Source: Nonomuraea spiralis
GTDB lineage: Bacteria > Actinomycetota > Actinomycetes > Streptosporangiales > Streptosporangiaceae
DNA length: 64,000 nt
Direction of reading: 5' to 3'
NCBI RefSeq assembly: GCF_014648435.1
Contig: NZ_BMRC01000024.1
Span: 54,833-118,832, forward strand
Below, one piece after another: positions 32,999 to 42,565 of the stretch. Numbering within the stretch: the first letter of the stretch is position 1; each line of letters opens with the position of its first letter. The notes under the pieces are model-generated. The model worked only from the letters and a program-made list of their open reading frames with translations, did no database searches and was not told the origin of the DNA. The translations under genes and the position numbers were made by a program.

Positions 32999-33162
32999 TC
33001 GACCTCCGGGACGACCTCTGATTCTGAGACGTCGTCCAGCAGCGCGCCCAGCAACCTCACCGCAGGGTCGGACGAGTCCCGCGCCCGGCCCCGTGCGACC
33101 GCGTCGAGCAACGCGTCGGTCTGGAGCAGGTCAAGCGCATGGAGCTCGTCCTCCGGCGTCAA
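32959..33162 (-). CDS. Short RsdA-like anti-sigma-D protein, N-terminal part only
   Basis: 67 residues starting at TTG, overlapping the sigma gene stop by 3 bp (TTGA), so translation would be coupled. The segment TDALLDAVARGRARDSSDPA followed by VRLLGALLDDV matches what I recall of the sigma-binding N-terminus of RsdA (Rv3413c: TDLLLDALA then ALAALLGQW). RsdA normally continues into a membrane helix and an outer domain; here the frame stops early and the space is taken by the convergent DUF5319 gene. It could be a soluble anti-sigma factor or a remnant. The position beside a SigD-type sigma supports the identity. Confidence 0.6.
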   Translation of the reverse strand: MTPEDELHALDLLQTDALLDAVARGRARDSSDPAVRLLGALLDDVSESEVVPEVDQRRSSVSMTPST

Positions 33163-33824
33163 GCCGACTCCAGCTCGGCCATCTGCCGCAACCTGGCCAG
33201 CGCCCGATGCTGGGCGACGCGGACCGCTCCTGGTGACATACCGAGTACATTACCGGTCTCCTCGGCGGACAGCCCCGAGACCACCCGCAACAGCAGCAAC
33301 TCCCGCTGGTTGTCGGGCAGCCTGGCCAGCAGCCTGCGTGCGTGCTCGACCTCGATGTAGCGGACCACCGTCTCCTCGGGCCCAGGGCCGTCGTCGGGCC
33401 CGTCGGGCAGATCCTGGGTGGGCACGGCCGAGCGCACCGAACTGCGCAGCGCGTCGGCCACCTTGTGCGAGGCGATCCCGAACACGAAGGACGCGAAAGG
33501 CCGCCCCATGTCCCGGTATCGCGGCAACGCGGACAACACCGCGATGCACACCTCCTGGGCTACGTCATCGGCAATGTGATATTGCCCAGAAACCCTGCCC
33601 AGCCTGGCGCGGCAATACCGCACCACCATGGGACGCAACTCCCCGAGCAAGGATTCGATCGCACTGCGATCTCCCTGCACGGCGAGGCTCGTCAGTTCCC
33701 TTAGGTCGGAGTCATCCGTCCGTGCCGGAAGTCTCGACGCGAGCCTTACCCCAATTTTGGCGTCGGCGACGCTTCCCTCGCTCACGATAGGCATGATGCC
33801 CGCACTGATCCGGCCTGTCGTCAT
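33159..33824 (-). CDS. RNA polymerase ECF sigma factor, SigD/ShbA type
   Basis: 221 residues. Region 2 (IADDVAQEVCIAVLSALPRYRD and FASFVFGIASHKVADALR) and region 4 (LPDNQRELLLLRVVSGLSAEETGN... with GAVRVAQHRALARLRQM) are intact. The position between groEL and guaB beside a DUF5319 gene matches sigD of mycobacteria and shbA of Streptomyces; ShbA is reported to drive the principal sigma gene hrdB. The start at 33824 is uncertain; an ATG 30 bp inside (MPIVSEG) is an alternative, and neither has a strong Shine-Dalgarno. Confidence 0.9.
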   Translation of the reverse strand: MTTGRISAGIMPIVSEGSVADAKIGVRLASRLPARTDDSDLRELTSLAVQGDRSAIESLLGELRPMVVRYCRARLGRVSGQYHIADDVAQEVCIAVLSALPRYRDMGRPFASFVFGIASHKVADALRSSVRSAVPTQDLPDGPDDGPGPEETVVRYIEVEHARRLLARLPDNQRELLLLRVVSGLSAEETGNVLGMSPGAVRVAQHRALARLRQMAELESA

Positions 33825-34074
33825 GGCGAACGGCTACGGATTGGTCACATTGAAGCGACGATAACCAACAGTAATCAAACGACCACACTAAGCCTTAAGA
33901 GCTGACATAATGTTTCACTCCATAACCCATAATGCGCGACAATTGCCAGCACCTGACGCTTAACCGTCACTCCCGGTTTACTCCGATATTCCACCTTTTC
34001 CCCCCACTTTTCCACGCCCCCGCCCCCTCTGCCCCCACCCGTCCCACGGGGCATTTCCCCCCTCAGAAACCACT
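33825..34074. other. AT-richer gap upstream of the sigma gene
   Basis: About 250 bp with noticeably lower GC than its neighbours and no convincing gene; a 90-codon frame on the minus strand (33875-34144) has no ribosome site and an unnatural composition. It must hold the sigma-gene promoter. Several ATTATG/TTATGG-like -10 candidates occur around 33905-33945 on the minus strand but I cannot choose among them. Confidence 0.5.
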
Positions 34075-34350
34075 CAGGAGCGCACCCAGACCAGCGGAAC
34101 CACTGAGGCCGTCCGGGCGCGGGGCGCGGGGCGAACCCGTCCAAGGGGGCCGGGAGCGCCGCCGACCCACACCAGAGCGAGCCAGTGCGGGCTGTACGCG
34201 GCGCTGCGGCAAACCCGCCCCACAGGGCCGGGAACGCCGACGGCCCGCACCGGAGGGAACCAGTACGGGCCGTACGGGGCGCGGGGCGACCCGCTCAAGA
34301 CCCCGGGAACGCCGACGGCCCGCGCCGGGGGGAACCGGTGCGGGCCGTAC
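34075..34350. repeat. Four tandem, diverged copies of a ~76-bp hairpin unit
   Basis: Copies begin near 34076, 34152, 34230 and 34305 (spacing 76, 78, 75). The two nearest groEL share GGGAACGCCGACGGCCCG and CGGGCCGTAC exactly; the two farther ones are decayed. Each unit can fold on itself, the last one best. The array covers the 300 bp after groEL and codes for nothing convincing. Confidence 0.75.
34315..34348 (-). terminator. groL: Terminator after groEL (last repeat copy)
   Basis: A 14-bp stem (ACGGCCCGCGCCGG and CCGGTGCGGGCCGT, one G-T pair) with a GGGGAA loop, 23 bp past the groEL stop. A weaker second copy at 34240-34273 may act as back-up. Confidence 0.8.
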
Positions 34351-34371
34351 AGGCGCGGGGGAAGAGGCGGG

Positions 34372-35991
<1,620 letters not shown>

Positions 35992-36019
35992 TGCTGAAAG
36001 TCCTCTCCTGGCGTCGAAA

Positions 36020-36049
36020 GCCCCGGCCGCCCTCAAGAGCGCCCGGGGC
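36020..36049 (-). repeat. Hairpin between groES and groEL
   Basis: GCCCCGG and CCGGGGC face each other with a 16-base loop in the 75-bp intercistronic gap. Such a structure could be an mRNA processing or attenuation site that lets groEL and groES levels differ. Confidence 0.45.
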
Positions 36050-36066
36050 CCGACACAACCGGCCTA

Positions 36067-36378
36067 CTACTTCTCGATGATCGCGAGAACGTCGCGGGCG
36101 GAGAGCACGAGGTACTCCTCGCCGCCGTACTTGACCTCGGTGCCGCCGTACTTGCTGTAGAGGACGATGTCGCCCTCGGAGACGTCAAGCGGAATCCGCT
36201 TGTCGCCGTCCTCATCCCAGTTGCCCGGGCCCACCGCGAGGACCTTGCCCTCCTGCGGCTTCTCCTTGGCGGTGTCCGGGATGACCAGTCCGGAAGCGGT
36301 GGTCTGCTCTGCCTCAAGCGGCTGAACCACAATGCGGTCGCCGAGCGGCTTAACGGGAACCTTGGTGGCGGTCGTCAC
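36067..36378 (-). CDS. groS: Co-chaperonin GroES
   Basis: 103 residues, the standard length. PLGDRIVVQPLEAE at the N-terminus, the mobile loop EQTTASGLVIPDTA that docks on GroEL, and the C-terminal YLVLSARDVLAIIEK are typical. AGGGGAGG precedes the ATG. First gene of the operon; a consensus promoter and CIRCE element lie about 90-150 bp upstream, leaving a leader of roughly 100 nt. Confidence 0.98.
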   Translation of the reverse strand: MTTATKVPVKPLGDRIVVQPLEAEQTTASGLVIPDTAKEKPQEGKVLAVGPGNWDEDGDKRIPLDVSEGDIVLYSKYGGTEVKYGGEEYLVLSARDVLAIIEK

Positions 36379-36467
36379 GATCGGACCTCCCCTTCAGATT
36401 TGAATGATCTAGAAGAGGCGACCAGCTGGGCCTGCCGTCGCGGGTGTCAGACCTGCCTCGTCGCACG

Positions 36468-36494
36468 TTGGCACTCTCAAGGTGAGAGTGCCAA
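36468..36494. promoter_or_regulatory. CIRCE element (HrcA operator)
   Basis: TTGGCACTC, 9-base spacer, GAGTGCCAA: a perfect 9-bp inverted repeat matching the CIRCE consensus (TTAGCACTC-N9-GAGTGCTAA) but for one compensated pair. It sits 5 bp downstream of the -10 box, so HrcA would block initiation and heat would relieve it. Confidence 0.95.
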
Positions 36495-36499
36495 CAGGA

Positions 36500-36528
36500 A
36501 ACATATGCAAGAGGGGCTTGACAGTCAA
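36500..36528 (-). promoter_or_regulatory. groES-groEL promoter
   Basis: On the minus strand TTGACT (36528-36523), a 17-base spacer and TATGTT (36505-36500), a near-consensus vegetative promoter directly upstream of CIRCE. Confidence 0.85.
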
Positions 36529-36552
36529 CACGAACTCGTCTGCTCAGAGCGA

Positions 36553-37407
36553 TCAGACGTAGGAGCCTTCGACCAGATCGGCCACCACACCGGGGCGGGA
36601 GGGGTTCCAGCCGAGCTCCGCGCGCGTGCGTGTCGCGCTGATGCGCTGGCTGAGCGCCAGGGCCTCGGCGAAGCCCGTTCCCAGCGTCTGGGCGGCCTCG
36701 GCCAGCGGCCAGGGCTCTGCCTGCGGCTTTACGCCGGCGGACCGGGCCGCCGCCTCGGCCACGGACGCGACCTGCACGGCCTCTTCGCTGATGCCGTGGT
36801 AGACCCGCGCCCCGCCCTTCTCCAGGACGGCGACGACGAGGTCGGCCAGGTCCTCGACGTGCACGAACGTCCAGGTGGGCGACTCGCCGTCGGCGGTGAC
36901 GTACACGCCGGTGCCGCGCTCGGCGGCCTGGGCGCGCAGCAGGGCCGGGATGCCCGCGCCGCGCCCGTGGACGACGCCGGGCCGGATCACCGAGCCGCCG
37001 CCGTCGAGGATCAGCCGCTCCAGCTCGTGCCGGTACGCCACGAGCGGAATCGGGTCGGCCGGGCTGTCCTCGTGCCCGTCCACGGTGGCGCCCAGCACCC
37101 ACACGCCGCTGGTGAAGACGACCTTCCTGCCCGACGCCGCGAGCACGCCGGCCGCGGCGAGGTCGGTCTCCCGGTCGCCGCTGAGGTTGGCGGCGACCAC
37201 GACCGCGTCGATGTCCGGGGTGATCGCTGCGGCCAGGGCCGCGGCGTCGGCCAGGTCCCCGTGGCGCTCGTCGGCCACGCCGGGCACCCGCTTGGCGCCG
37301 TCGGCGGCGGGCCGCACCAGGACGGCCACCTCGTGTCCCTGCTCGGCCAGCCGCTCGACGACCGCGCCGCCGATGTACCCCGTCGCGCCCAGCACTAGCA
37401 CCTTCAT
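36553..37407 (-). CDS. NAD(P)-binding epimerase/reductase-like protein
   Basis: 284 residues of the atypical/extended SDR group: the N-terminal Rossmann motif VLVLGATGYIGGAVVERL, then HGDLADAAAL, TSGVWVLGATV and VIRPGVVHGRG. A full YxxxK catalytic pair is not obvious (VAYRHELE sits at that position), which is common in NmrA-like or atypical SDRs. ATG at 37407 with AAGGTGGG upstream; longer frames cross the operators. Divergent from, and probably repressed by, the MarR protein. Confidence 0.87.
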   Translation of the reverse strand: MKVLVLGATGYIGGAVVERLAEQGHEVAVLVRPAADGAKRVPGVADERHGDLADAAALAAAITPDIDAVVVAANLSGDRETDLAAAGVLAASGRKVVFTSGVWVLGATVDGHEDSPADPIPLVAYRHELERLILDGGGSVIRPGVVHGRGAGIPALLRAQAAERGTGVYVTADGESPTWTFVHVEDLADLVVAVLEKGGARVYHGISEEAVQVASVAEAAARSAGVKPQAEPWPLAEAAQTLGTGFAEALALSQRISATRTRAELGWNPSRPGVVADLVEGSYV

Positions 37408-37427
37408 GACGATCCCACCTTGAAAAT

Positions 37428-37491
37428 TTCTACGTTGAACATTTCGACGTCGTGGACAGTACCGTACGACCTCCAACATTTCAACGTCGAA
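37428..37491. promoter_or_regulatory. Three MarR-type operator copies
   Basis: TTCTACGTTGAA (37428-37439), TTCGACGTCGTG (37443-37454) and TTCAACGTCGAA (37480-37491) share the pattern TTCnACGTnGAA and fill the 104-bp gap between the divergent epimerase-like and MarR starts. Confidence 0.7.
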
Positions 37492-37511
37492 GCTTTGGTA
37501 GGCTGAACCAC

Positions 37512-38009
37512 GTGGATGACGCGGTCGACGAGATACTCGGACAGTGGGCACGGACACGGCCCGACGTCGACGTGTCCCCGATGGGCGTGATCGGCCGGGT
37601 CTCGCGCGCCTCCCGCCTGCTGGAGCGCGGCGTGAAGGACTTCTTCGCCGAGCACGGGCTGGAGGCGTGGGAGTTCGACATGCTGGCCACGCTCCTGCGC
37701 AGCGGCGCCGACGCCACGATGTGCATGAAGGACCTGTCCTCCTCCGCCATGGTCAGCCCGGGCGCGCTCACCAACCGGATGGACCACCTGGTCAAGCGCG
37801 GCCTGGTCGACCGCTGGCCCGCGCCGAACAACCGCCGTATGACATTGGTCGCCCTCACCGAGGAGGGCAGGAGGGTCGCCGACGAGATGCTCGTCCTGCA
37901 CGCCGCCAACGAGGAACGGCTGCTCGCCGGCCTGCCGGAGGAGGAGCGCGAGGCCCTGGCCGGGCTGCTGCGCAAGCTTCTGGTGTCCCTCGGCGACACC
38001 TCTTTGTGA
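37512..38009 (+). CDS. MarR family transcriptional regulator
   Basis: 165 residues from GTG at 37512 (VDDAVDEILGQW). The winged helix spans MKDLSSSAMVSPGALTNRMDHLVKRGLVDR and ends with the wing PNNRRMTLVALTEEG, a standard MarR layout. It lies divergent from the epimerase-like gene across three copies of a shared palindrome, and 14 bp upstream of the methyltransferase gene, so both neighbours may be in its regulon. Ligand unknown, often a phenolic or oxidant in this family. Confidence 0.92.
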   Translation: MDDAVDEILGQWARTRPDVDVSPMGVIGRVSRASRLLERGVKDFFAEHGLEAWEFDMLATLLRSGADATMCMKDLSSSAMVSPGALTNRMDHLVKRGLVDRWPAPNNRRMTLVALTEEGRRVADEMLVLHAANEERLLAGLPEEEREALAGLLRKLLVSLGDTSL

Positions 38010-38022
38010 GCGGAGCGCGTAC

Positions 38023-39189
38023 ATGGATCTCGACGCGTTCGGCGAGCTGCTGACCCCGCGCGGGCAGCGGGCACTGGCGGAGGCCGCGGAGCTGGCCGGG
38101 GCCGACCCGGTCGCCGCGGCGACCCGGCTGCGCCGCACCTACGACGCGGCGCTCACCTCCGCCGCGCTCACGCAGGCGGCGCTGCGGGAACGCGCCAGGG
38201 CGAAGTTCGGCGCCGACGCCGAGGCGATGTACTTCACACCGCACGGCCTGGAACAGTCCACCCGCAAGGAGGTCGCCGCCCACCGCGCCCGGCGCATGGG
38301 CGGCGGCGCGCGGGTGATCGACGCGTGCTGCGGCGTCGGCGGCGACCTCCTGGCGCTCGCCCGCGCCGGTTGCGACGTCGACGCCGTCGACCTCGACCCG
38401 CTGACCGTCGCCGTGGCCAGGGCCAACGCCGACGCGCTCGGGCTGGCCGACCGGGTGCGGGTCTCCGTGGGCGACGCGGCGCAGGTCCGGCCCGAGGAGT
38501 ACGACGCGCTGTTCGCCGACCCGGCCCGGCGCAGCGGCAAGGGCCGCACGTTCGACCCCATGGCCTACTCGCCGCCCTGGCCGGTCGTGCTCGACCTGGT
38601 CGCGCGGGCCCCGCGGGCGTGCCTGAAGGTCGCCCCCGGCATCCCGTACGAGTTCATCCCCGAGGACGCCGAGGCCGAGTGGGTGTCGTACAAGGGCGAG
38701 GTCAAGGAGGCCACCCTGTGGACCGGCCCCGGCATCGGGGTCGCCCGCCGTGCCACCCTGCTGCCCACCGGCCACACCCTGGCCGCCACGGGGGTCGAGG
38801 CCCCCGTCGGCCCGATGGGACGTTACGTCTACGAGCCCGACGGCGCGGCGATCCGGGCCCATCTCGTGGGCGAGGTGGCTGAAATGATCAACGGCCGCCT
38901 GGCCGACCCCATGATCGCCTACATCACCGCCGACGAGCCGGCCGACACCCCTTGGGCCACCGGATACGAGGTGGACGAGGTCATGCCGTTCTCGCTGAAA
39001 AGGCTCCGCGCGGCTCTCCGCGAACGCCGGATCGGGAACGTCACCATCAAGAAGCGCGCCTCCGCGATCGACATCGAGCGCCTGCGGACCGACCTCCGAC
39101 TTTCCGGCGACAAATCCGGCATCGTCATTCTGACCCGCATTCTTGATAAACCTTCGGTTCTCATCTGCAACCCCATCTCACCTGCTTGA
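38023..39189 (+). CDS. Class I SAM-dependent methyltransferase with THUMP-like domain
   Basis: 388 residues. Central Rossmann methyltransferase motif VIDACCGVGGDLLALA near residue 98 with VDAVDLDPLTVAVA; motif IV reads LFADPARRSGKGRTFDP, resembling RNA methyltransferases. The C-terminal third (VMPFSLKRLRAALRERRIGN, VTIKKRA) matches the THUMP-like C-terminal domain seen in actinobacterial homologues, suggesting an RNA substrate (inference). Starts 14 bp after the MarR stop. A 195-bp gap with no visible feature follows. Confidence 0.88.
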   Translation: MDLDAFGELLTPRGQRALAEAAELAGADPVAAATRLRRTYDAALTSAALTQAALRERARAKFGADAEAMYFTPHGLEQSTRKEVAAHRARRMGGGARVIDACCGVGGDLLALARAGCDVDAVDLDPLTVAVARANADALGLADRVRVSVGDAAQVRPEEYDALFADPARRSGKGRTFDPMAYSPPWPVVLDLVARAPRACLKVAPGIPYEFIPEDAEAEWVSYKGEVKEATLWTGPGIGVARRATLLPTGHTLAATGVEAPVGPMGRYVYEPDGAAIRAHLVGEVAEMINGRLADPMIAYITADEPADTPWATGYEVDEVMPFSLKRLRAALRERRIGNVTIKKRASAIDIERLRTDLRLSGDKSGIVILTRILDKPSVLICNPISPA

Positions 39190-39384
39190 ACAATCCAAAG
39201 CGGTCATTCTTCCGCTAAATACGATCTTTCACTTCGGCCCTGCCGGACGTTGATCGAAAGGCTAAGGTTGACGGGCGGGAGTTCTCCCCCTTATGCGGTA
39301 ACCCGCGTACTCGCCCTTTCATCTGCAAACCGGACCTATCCCACCGCTGCGCGGCAGACCGTCGGCGAGCGAAGGAGCCTTTCG

Positions 39385-41055
39385 GTGGACCATTCCAACC
39401 ACACCACCCTTCTTCAGGCGGGCGGCCAGTCCGCCATCTCCGAGAGGATGCGAGACCTCCTCGCGCGTGCCGCCCAGGACCACGTCTACGAGCAGCGCAC
39501 CCAGGGAGCCGTCCTCGACGAGATCCGCCAGCGCCTTGAAGGCATGGAGTGGCTGCTGCGCGAGGTGCGCGAACGCGAGCTGGGCGGCCTGAGCGGCACC
39601 CTCGAATCGGTGAGCGGGCGGCTCGACGAGATCACCGCCAAGCCGCCGATGTGGGCCGAGGGCCTGGCCCAGCACGTCGAGGCCGTACGCGACCACGTGG
39701 ACGCCGTCGGGGAGAAGATCGGCCACGTCGACGCCCGGGTCGCGCCGGTGGCCGAGCTGCCGAGCCTGTGGGCGGACCTGGGCACCGTGGGCGAGGCCGT
39801 GGACGAGGCGCTCAAACGCCTCCAGTCCGTGCTCGACACCACCGACGGCATCACCCAGGGCATGTCCGACTTCGCCACCAAGCTGACGCAGCTCAACTCC
39901 AGCATGGAGGCCGCGGCCAGCCGCTTCACCCGGCTCGACAAGTCGGTCGCCGACCTGTCGGGCCGTACCGAACGGGTCGAGAGCGCGGTCGGCGGGCTGA
40001 CCGAGAGCGTCGCCGCCGCGGCCGAACAGGCGGCGGTCAGGATCGACGCGGCCGAGCAGCGCCTGACCGCCCGGCTCGACGACGCCGACCTGCATCTCGC
40101 CGCCCGTCTCGACGAGGCCGACAAGCGCCTGGCGGGCCGCCTCGACGAGACCGACGAACGCCTGACCGCGCGGCTCGACCGCGCCGACGAGCGCGCCGCC
40201 GCCAGGCTCGACGAGGCCGACCAGCGGCTCACGGTCCGGCTGACCGACGTCGAGCAGCGGCTCACCGTCCGTCTCGACGAGTCCGACCGGCACCTCGCCG
40301 TGCAGCTCGGGGAGAGCGAGCAGCGGCTCACCGGGCGGCTCGACGGCGTCGACGCCCGGCTCGACCGGGTCGAGGGCCGGCTCAAGGGGCTCGACACCCG
40401 GCTCACCGGCTTCGACAGCAGGCTGGAGTCGGCCGACGAGTGCCTGGCCGACATCGACACCAGGCTCGACGGCCTCGACGGCCGCCTGGGCTCGCTCGAC
40501 GAGCACGTGTCGGCCACCGACCAGCACCTCACCGAGACCGCCACCCGCAGCGAGGGCCGCTTCAACAAGCTCGACAACCAGATGGAGTCGATCGACGAGC
40601 GGCTGGTCGAGGCCGAGGAGCACCTGATCACCCGGTTCGACACCCTCGACGGCCAGTTCAGCGGCCTCGACAGCCGCTTCAACGGCCTCGGCACCCACCT
40701 CAACGGCCTGGCCACGCGGGCCGAGCAGGCCAGCGAGCACCTGGAGTCGGTCGACGACCGCGTCAAGGCCATGAACCAGCACGTCAGCCAGCTCCCCGCC
40801 GCCCTGGCCATCCCAGAGCGGGTGGGCGAGCTGATCCAGTCACAGGCCGGCGCCCAGGCCGACCGCCTGTCGGCCGCCGCCGACGCGCTGACCGAGCTGG
40901 TACGTTCCCGCCCCGACCGCGACGAGCTGAGCGAGACGGTCAGCGGCATCGTGCAGCCTGCCACCGACGACCTCACCAAGCGGCTGGCCGCGCTGGAGGA
41001 GACCATGCTGGCGCTGGCCGAGGCCCTGCTCCGGCCCACCAGGACGAAGGACTGA
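39385..41055 (+). CDS. Coiled-coil repeat protein with hendecad and heptad blocks
   Basis: 556 residues from GTG at 39385 (GAAGGAG 8 bp upstream; earlier starts rejected). No signal peptide or membrane segment, so it is cytosolic. After a helical N-terminal region come ten in-register 11-residue repeats (40039-40368; consensus RLDEADxRLTA), then eight 7-residue repeats (40369-40536; consensus LDxRLxG), a break, and seven more heptads (LDGQFSG LDSRFNG LGTHLNG and so on). The rod should be very long and acidic. I do not know the family; a scaffold or DNA/cell-pole organiser is possible. A terminator separates it from the convergent tsaD. Confidence 0.8.
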   Translation: MDHSNHTTLLQAGGQSAISERMRDLLARAAQDHVYEQRTQGAVLDEIRQRLEGMEWLLREVRERELGGLSGTLESVSGRLDEITAKPPMWAEGLAQHVEAVRDHVDAVGEKIGHVDARVAPVAELPSLWADLGTVGEAVDEALKRLQSVLDTTDGITQGMSDFATKLTQLNSSMEAAASRFTRLDKSVADLSGRTERVESAVGGLTESVAAAAEQAAVRIDAAEQRLTARLDDADLHLAARLDEADKRLAGRLDETDERLTARLDRADERAAARLDEADQRLTVRLTDVEQRLTVRLDESDRHLAVQLGESEQRLTGRLDGVDARLDRVEGRLKGLDTRLTGFDSRLESADECLADIDTRLDGLDGRLGSLDEHVSATDQHLTETATRSEGRFNKLDNQMESIDERLVEAEEHLITRFDTLDGQFSGLDSRFNGLGTHLNGLATRAEQASEHLESVDDRVKAMNQHVSQLPAALAIPERVGELIQSQAGAQADRLSAAADALTELVRSRPDRDELSETVSGIVQPATDDLTKRLAALEETMLALAEALLRPTRTKD

Positions 41056-41064
41056 GCACCGCCC

Positions 41065-41089
41065 GGCGGCGGGGGAACGCCCCGCCGCC
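41065..41089. terminator. Bidirectional terminator between coiled-coil gene and tsaD
   Basis: Perfect 10-bp stem GGCGGCGGGG/CCCCGCCGCC with a 5-base loop in the 39-bp gap between convergent genes. Confidence 0.85.
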
Positions 41090-41094
41090 AGGGC

Positions 41095-42126
41095 TCAGAC
41101 GTGGACCGTCGTGATCGGCAACGACGAGTCGGCCGGGATCTCCAGGGTCGAGGGCGTCACACCCGCCGCCACCAGGTCGGACCCCAGGGCGGCGACCATC
41201 GCGCCGTTGTCGGTGCACAACCCCGGCCGCGGCACCCGCAGCCGTACGCCCGCCGCGTCGCAACGTTCCTGGGCCAGCGCCCGCAGCCGCGAGTTGGCCG
41301 CCACGCCGCCGCCGATCAGCAGGTCGTGCACGTCGTACTTCTTGCACGCCTGCAACGCCTTGCGGGTCAGCACGTCGACCACGGCTTCCTGGAAGGAGGC
41401 GGCCACGTCGGGCACGTGGATGGACTGCCCGGACGCCTCGCGCGCCTCGACCCAGCGGGCCACGGCGGTCTTGAGGCCGGAGAAGGAGAAGTCGAGCGTG
41501 CCGTCGTCGATCTTGCCCCGGGGGAAGGCGACGGCGGTGCCCGAGCCCTCGCGGGCGGCCCGGTCGATGTGCGGGCCGCCGGGGAAGGGCAGGCCGAGCA
41601 CCCGGGCCACCTTGTCGAACGCCTCGCCGGCCGCGTCGTCGACGGTCGAGCCGAGCGAGATCACGTCGTCGGCCACGTCGGGCACCAGCAGCAGCGAGGA
41701 GTGGCCGCCGGAGACCAGCATGGCGATGCACGGCTTGGGCAGCGGCCCGTGTTCGAGCTGGTCGACCGCCACGTGGGCGGCCAGGTGATTGACGCCGTAG
41801 AGCGGGACGCCGAGGCCCAGCGCGTACGACTTGGCGGCGGCCACGCCCACCAGCAGCGCCCCGGCCAGGCCCGGCCCGGCGGTGACGGCGATGGCGTCGA
41901 TGTCGGAGAACTTGAGCCCGGCCTCGGCCAGCGCCGCTTCCACGGTCGGGGTCATGGCCTCCAGGTGCGCGCGGGAGGCGACCTCGGGCACCACGCCGCC
42001 GTACCTGGCGTGCTCGTCCATGCTGGAGGCGATGGTGTTGGCGAGGAGCGTGTGGCCTCTGACGATGCCGATGCCGGTCTCGTCGCAGGACGTCTCGATG
42101 CCCAGGACCAGGGGTGCGTCAGCCAT
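41095..42126 (-). CDS. tsaD: tRNA N6-adenosine threonylcarbamoyltransferase TsaD
   Basis: 343 residues. Transfers the threonylcarbamoyl group to A37 of ANN-decoding tRNAs with TsaB and TsaE. The N-terminus VLGIETSCDETGIG is the family signature; the metal site is H114/H118 in NHLAAH, with LVSGGHSSLLL and the later GGGVAANSRLR. Length is normal. Its start overlaps the rimI 3' end by 8 bp. Last gene of the long leftward run. Confidence 0.97.
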   Translation of the reverse strand: MADAPLVLGIETSCDETGIGIVRGHTLLANTIASSMDEHARYGGVVPEVASRAHLEAMTPTVEAALAEAGLKFSDIDAIAVTAGPGLAGALLVGVAAAKSYALGLGVPLYGVNHLAAHVAVDQLEHGPLPKPCIAMLVSGGHSSLLLVPDVADDVISLGSTVDDAAGEAFDKVARVLGLPFPGGPHIDRAAREGSGTAVAFPRGKIDDGTLDFSFSGLKTAVARWVEAREASGQSIHVPDVAASFQEAVVDVLTRKALQACKKYDVHDLLIGGGVAANSRLRALAQERCDAAGVRLRVPRPGLCTDNGAMVAALGSDLVAAGVTPSTLEIPADSSLPITTVHV

Positions 42127-42565
42127 CCAGCTTCCTTCTCATCATGATCGCGTCGGTGCCGTCGTCGTAGTAGCGGCGGCGGGTGCCGATCTCCTCGAAC
42201 TCGAAATGCCGGTAGACGGCCTGGGCGCGCGGGTTGTCGGCGCGTACCTCCAGGAAGATCTCGCGCGCTCCCCTGCGCCCCGCCTCGGCCAGCAGCTCGG
42301 TCAGCATCGCGCTGCCGATGCCGGTGCCCTGGTGTTTCTCCAGCACGGCGATGGTCTGCACGTCGGCCTGGTCGGCCGCGGTGGCGATGCCGGCGTAGGC
42401 GACGATCTCGTCGTCGACCAGGGCCACCAGGTAGTGGCGCGAGCGTGGCATGTCGGCCAGCTCGCCGCGCATCATGCCCTCGCTCCAGGCGTCGAGCGGG
42501 AACATGGCGCGTTCGATCGCCATGACCGCGGGTAGGTCGGCCTCGGTCATCGGCCGAAGTCTCAC
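42119..42565 (-). CDS. rimI: Ribosomal protein S18-alanine N-acetyltransferase
   Basis: 148 residues, GNAT fold: acetyl-CoA loop VLEKHQGTGIGSAMLTEL near residue 75 followed by EVRADNPRAQAVYRHFEF, both diagnostic of RimI. It acetylates the N-terminus of S18 and perhaps other proteins. Overlaps tsaB by 4 bp and tsaD by 8 bp, the usual tsaB-rimI-tsaD order. Confidence 0.94.
   Translation of the reverse strand: MRLRPMTEADLPAVMAIERAMFPLDAWSEGMMRGELADMPRSRHYLVALVDDEIVAYAGIATAADQADVQTIAVLEKHQGTGIGSAMLTELLAEAGRRGAREIFLEVRADNPRAQAVYRHFEFEEIGTRRRYYDDGTDAIMMRRKLDG

Noticed and set aside
33875..34144. 89-codon minus-strand frame downstream of groEL
   Set aside because: Starts inside the decayed hairpin repeats and runs through AT-richer noncoding DNA; no ribosome site or similarity recognised.
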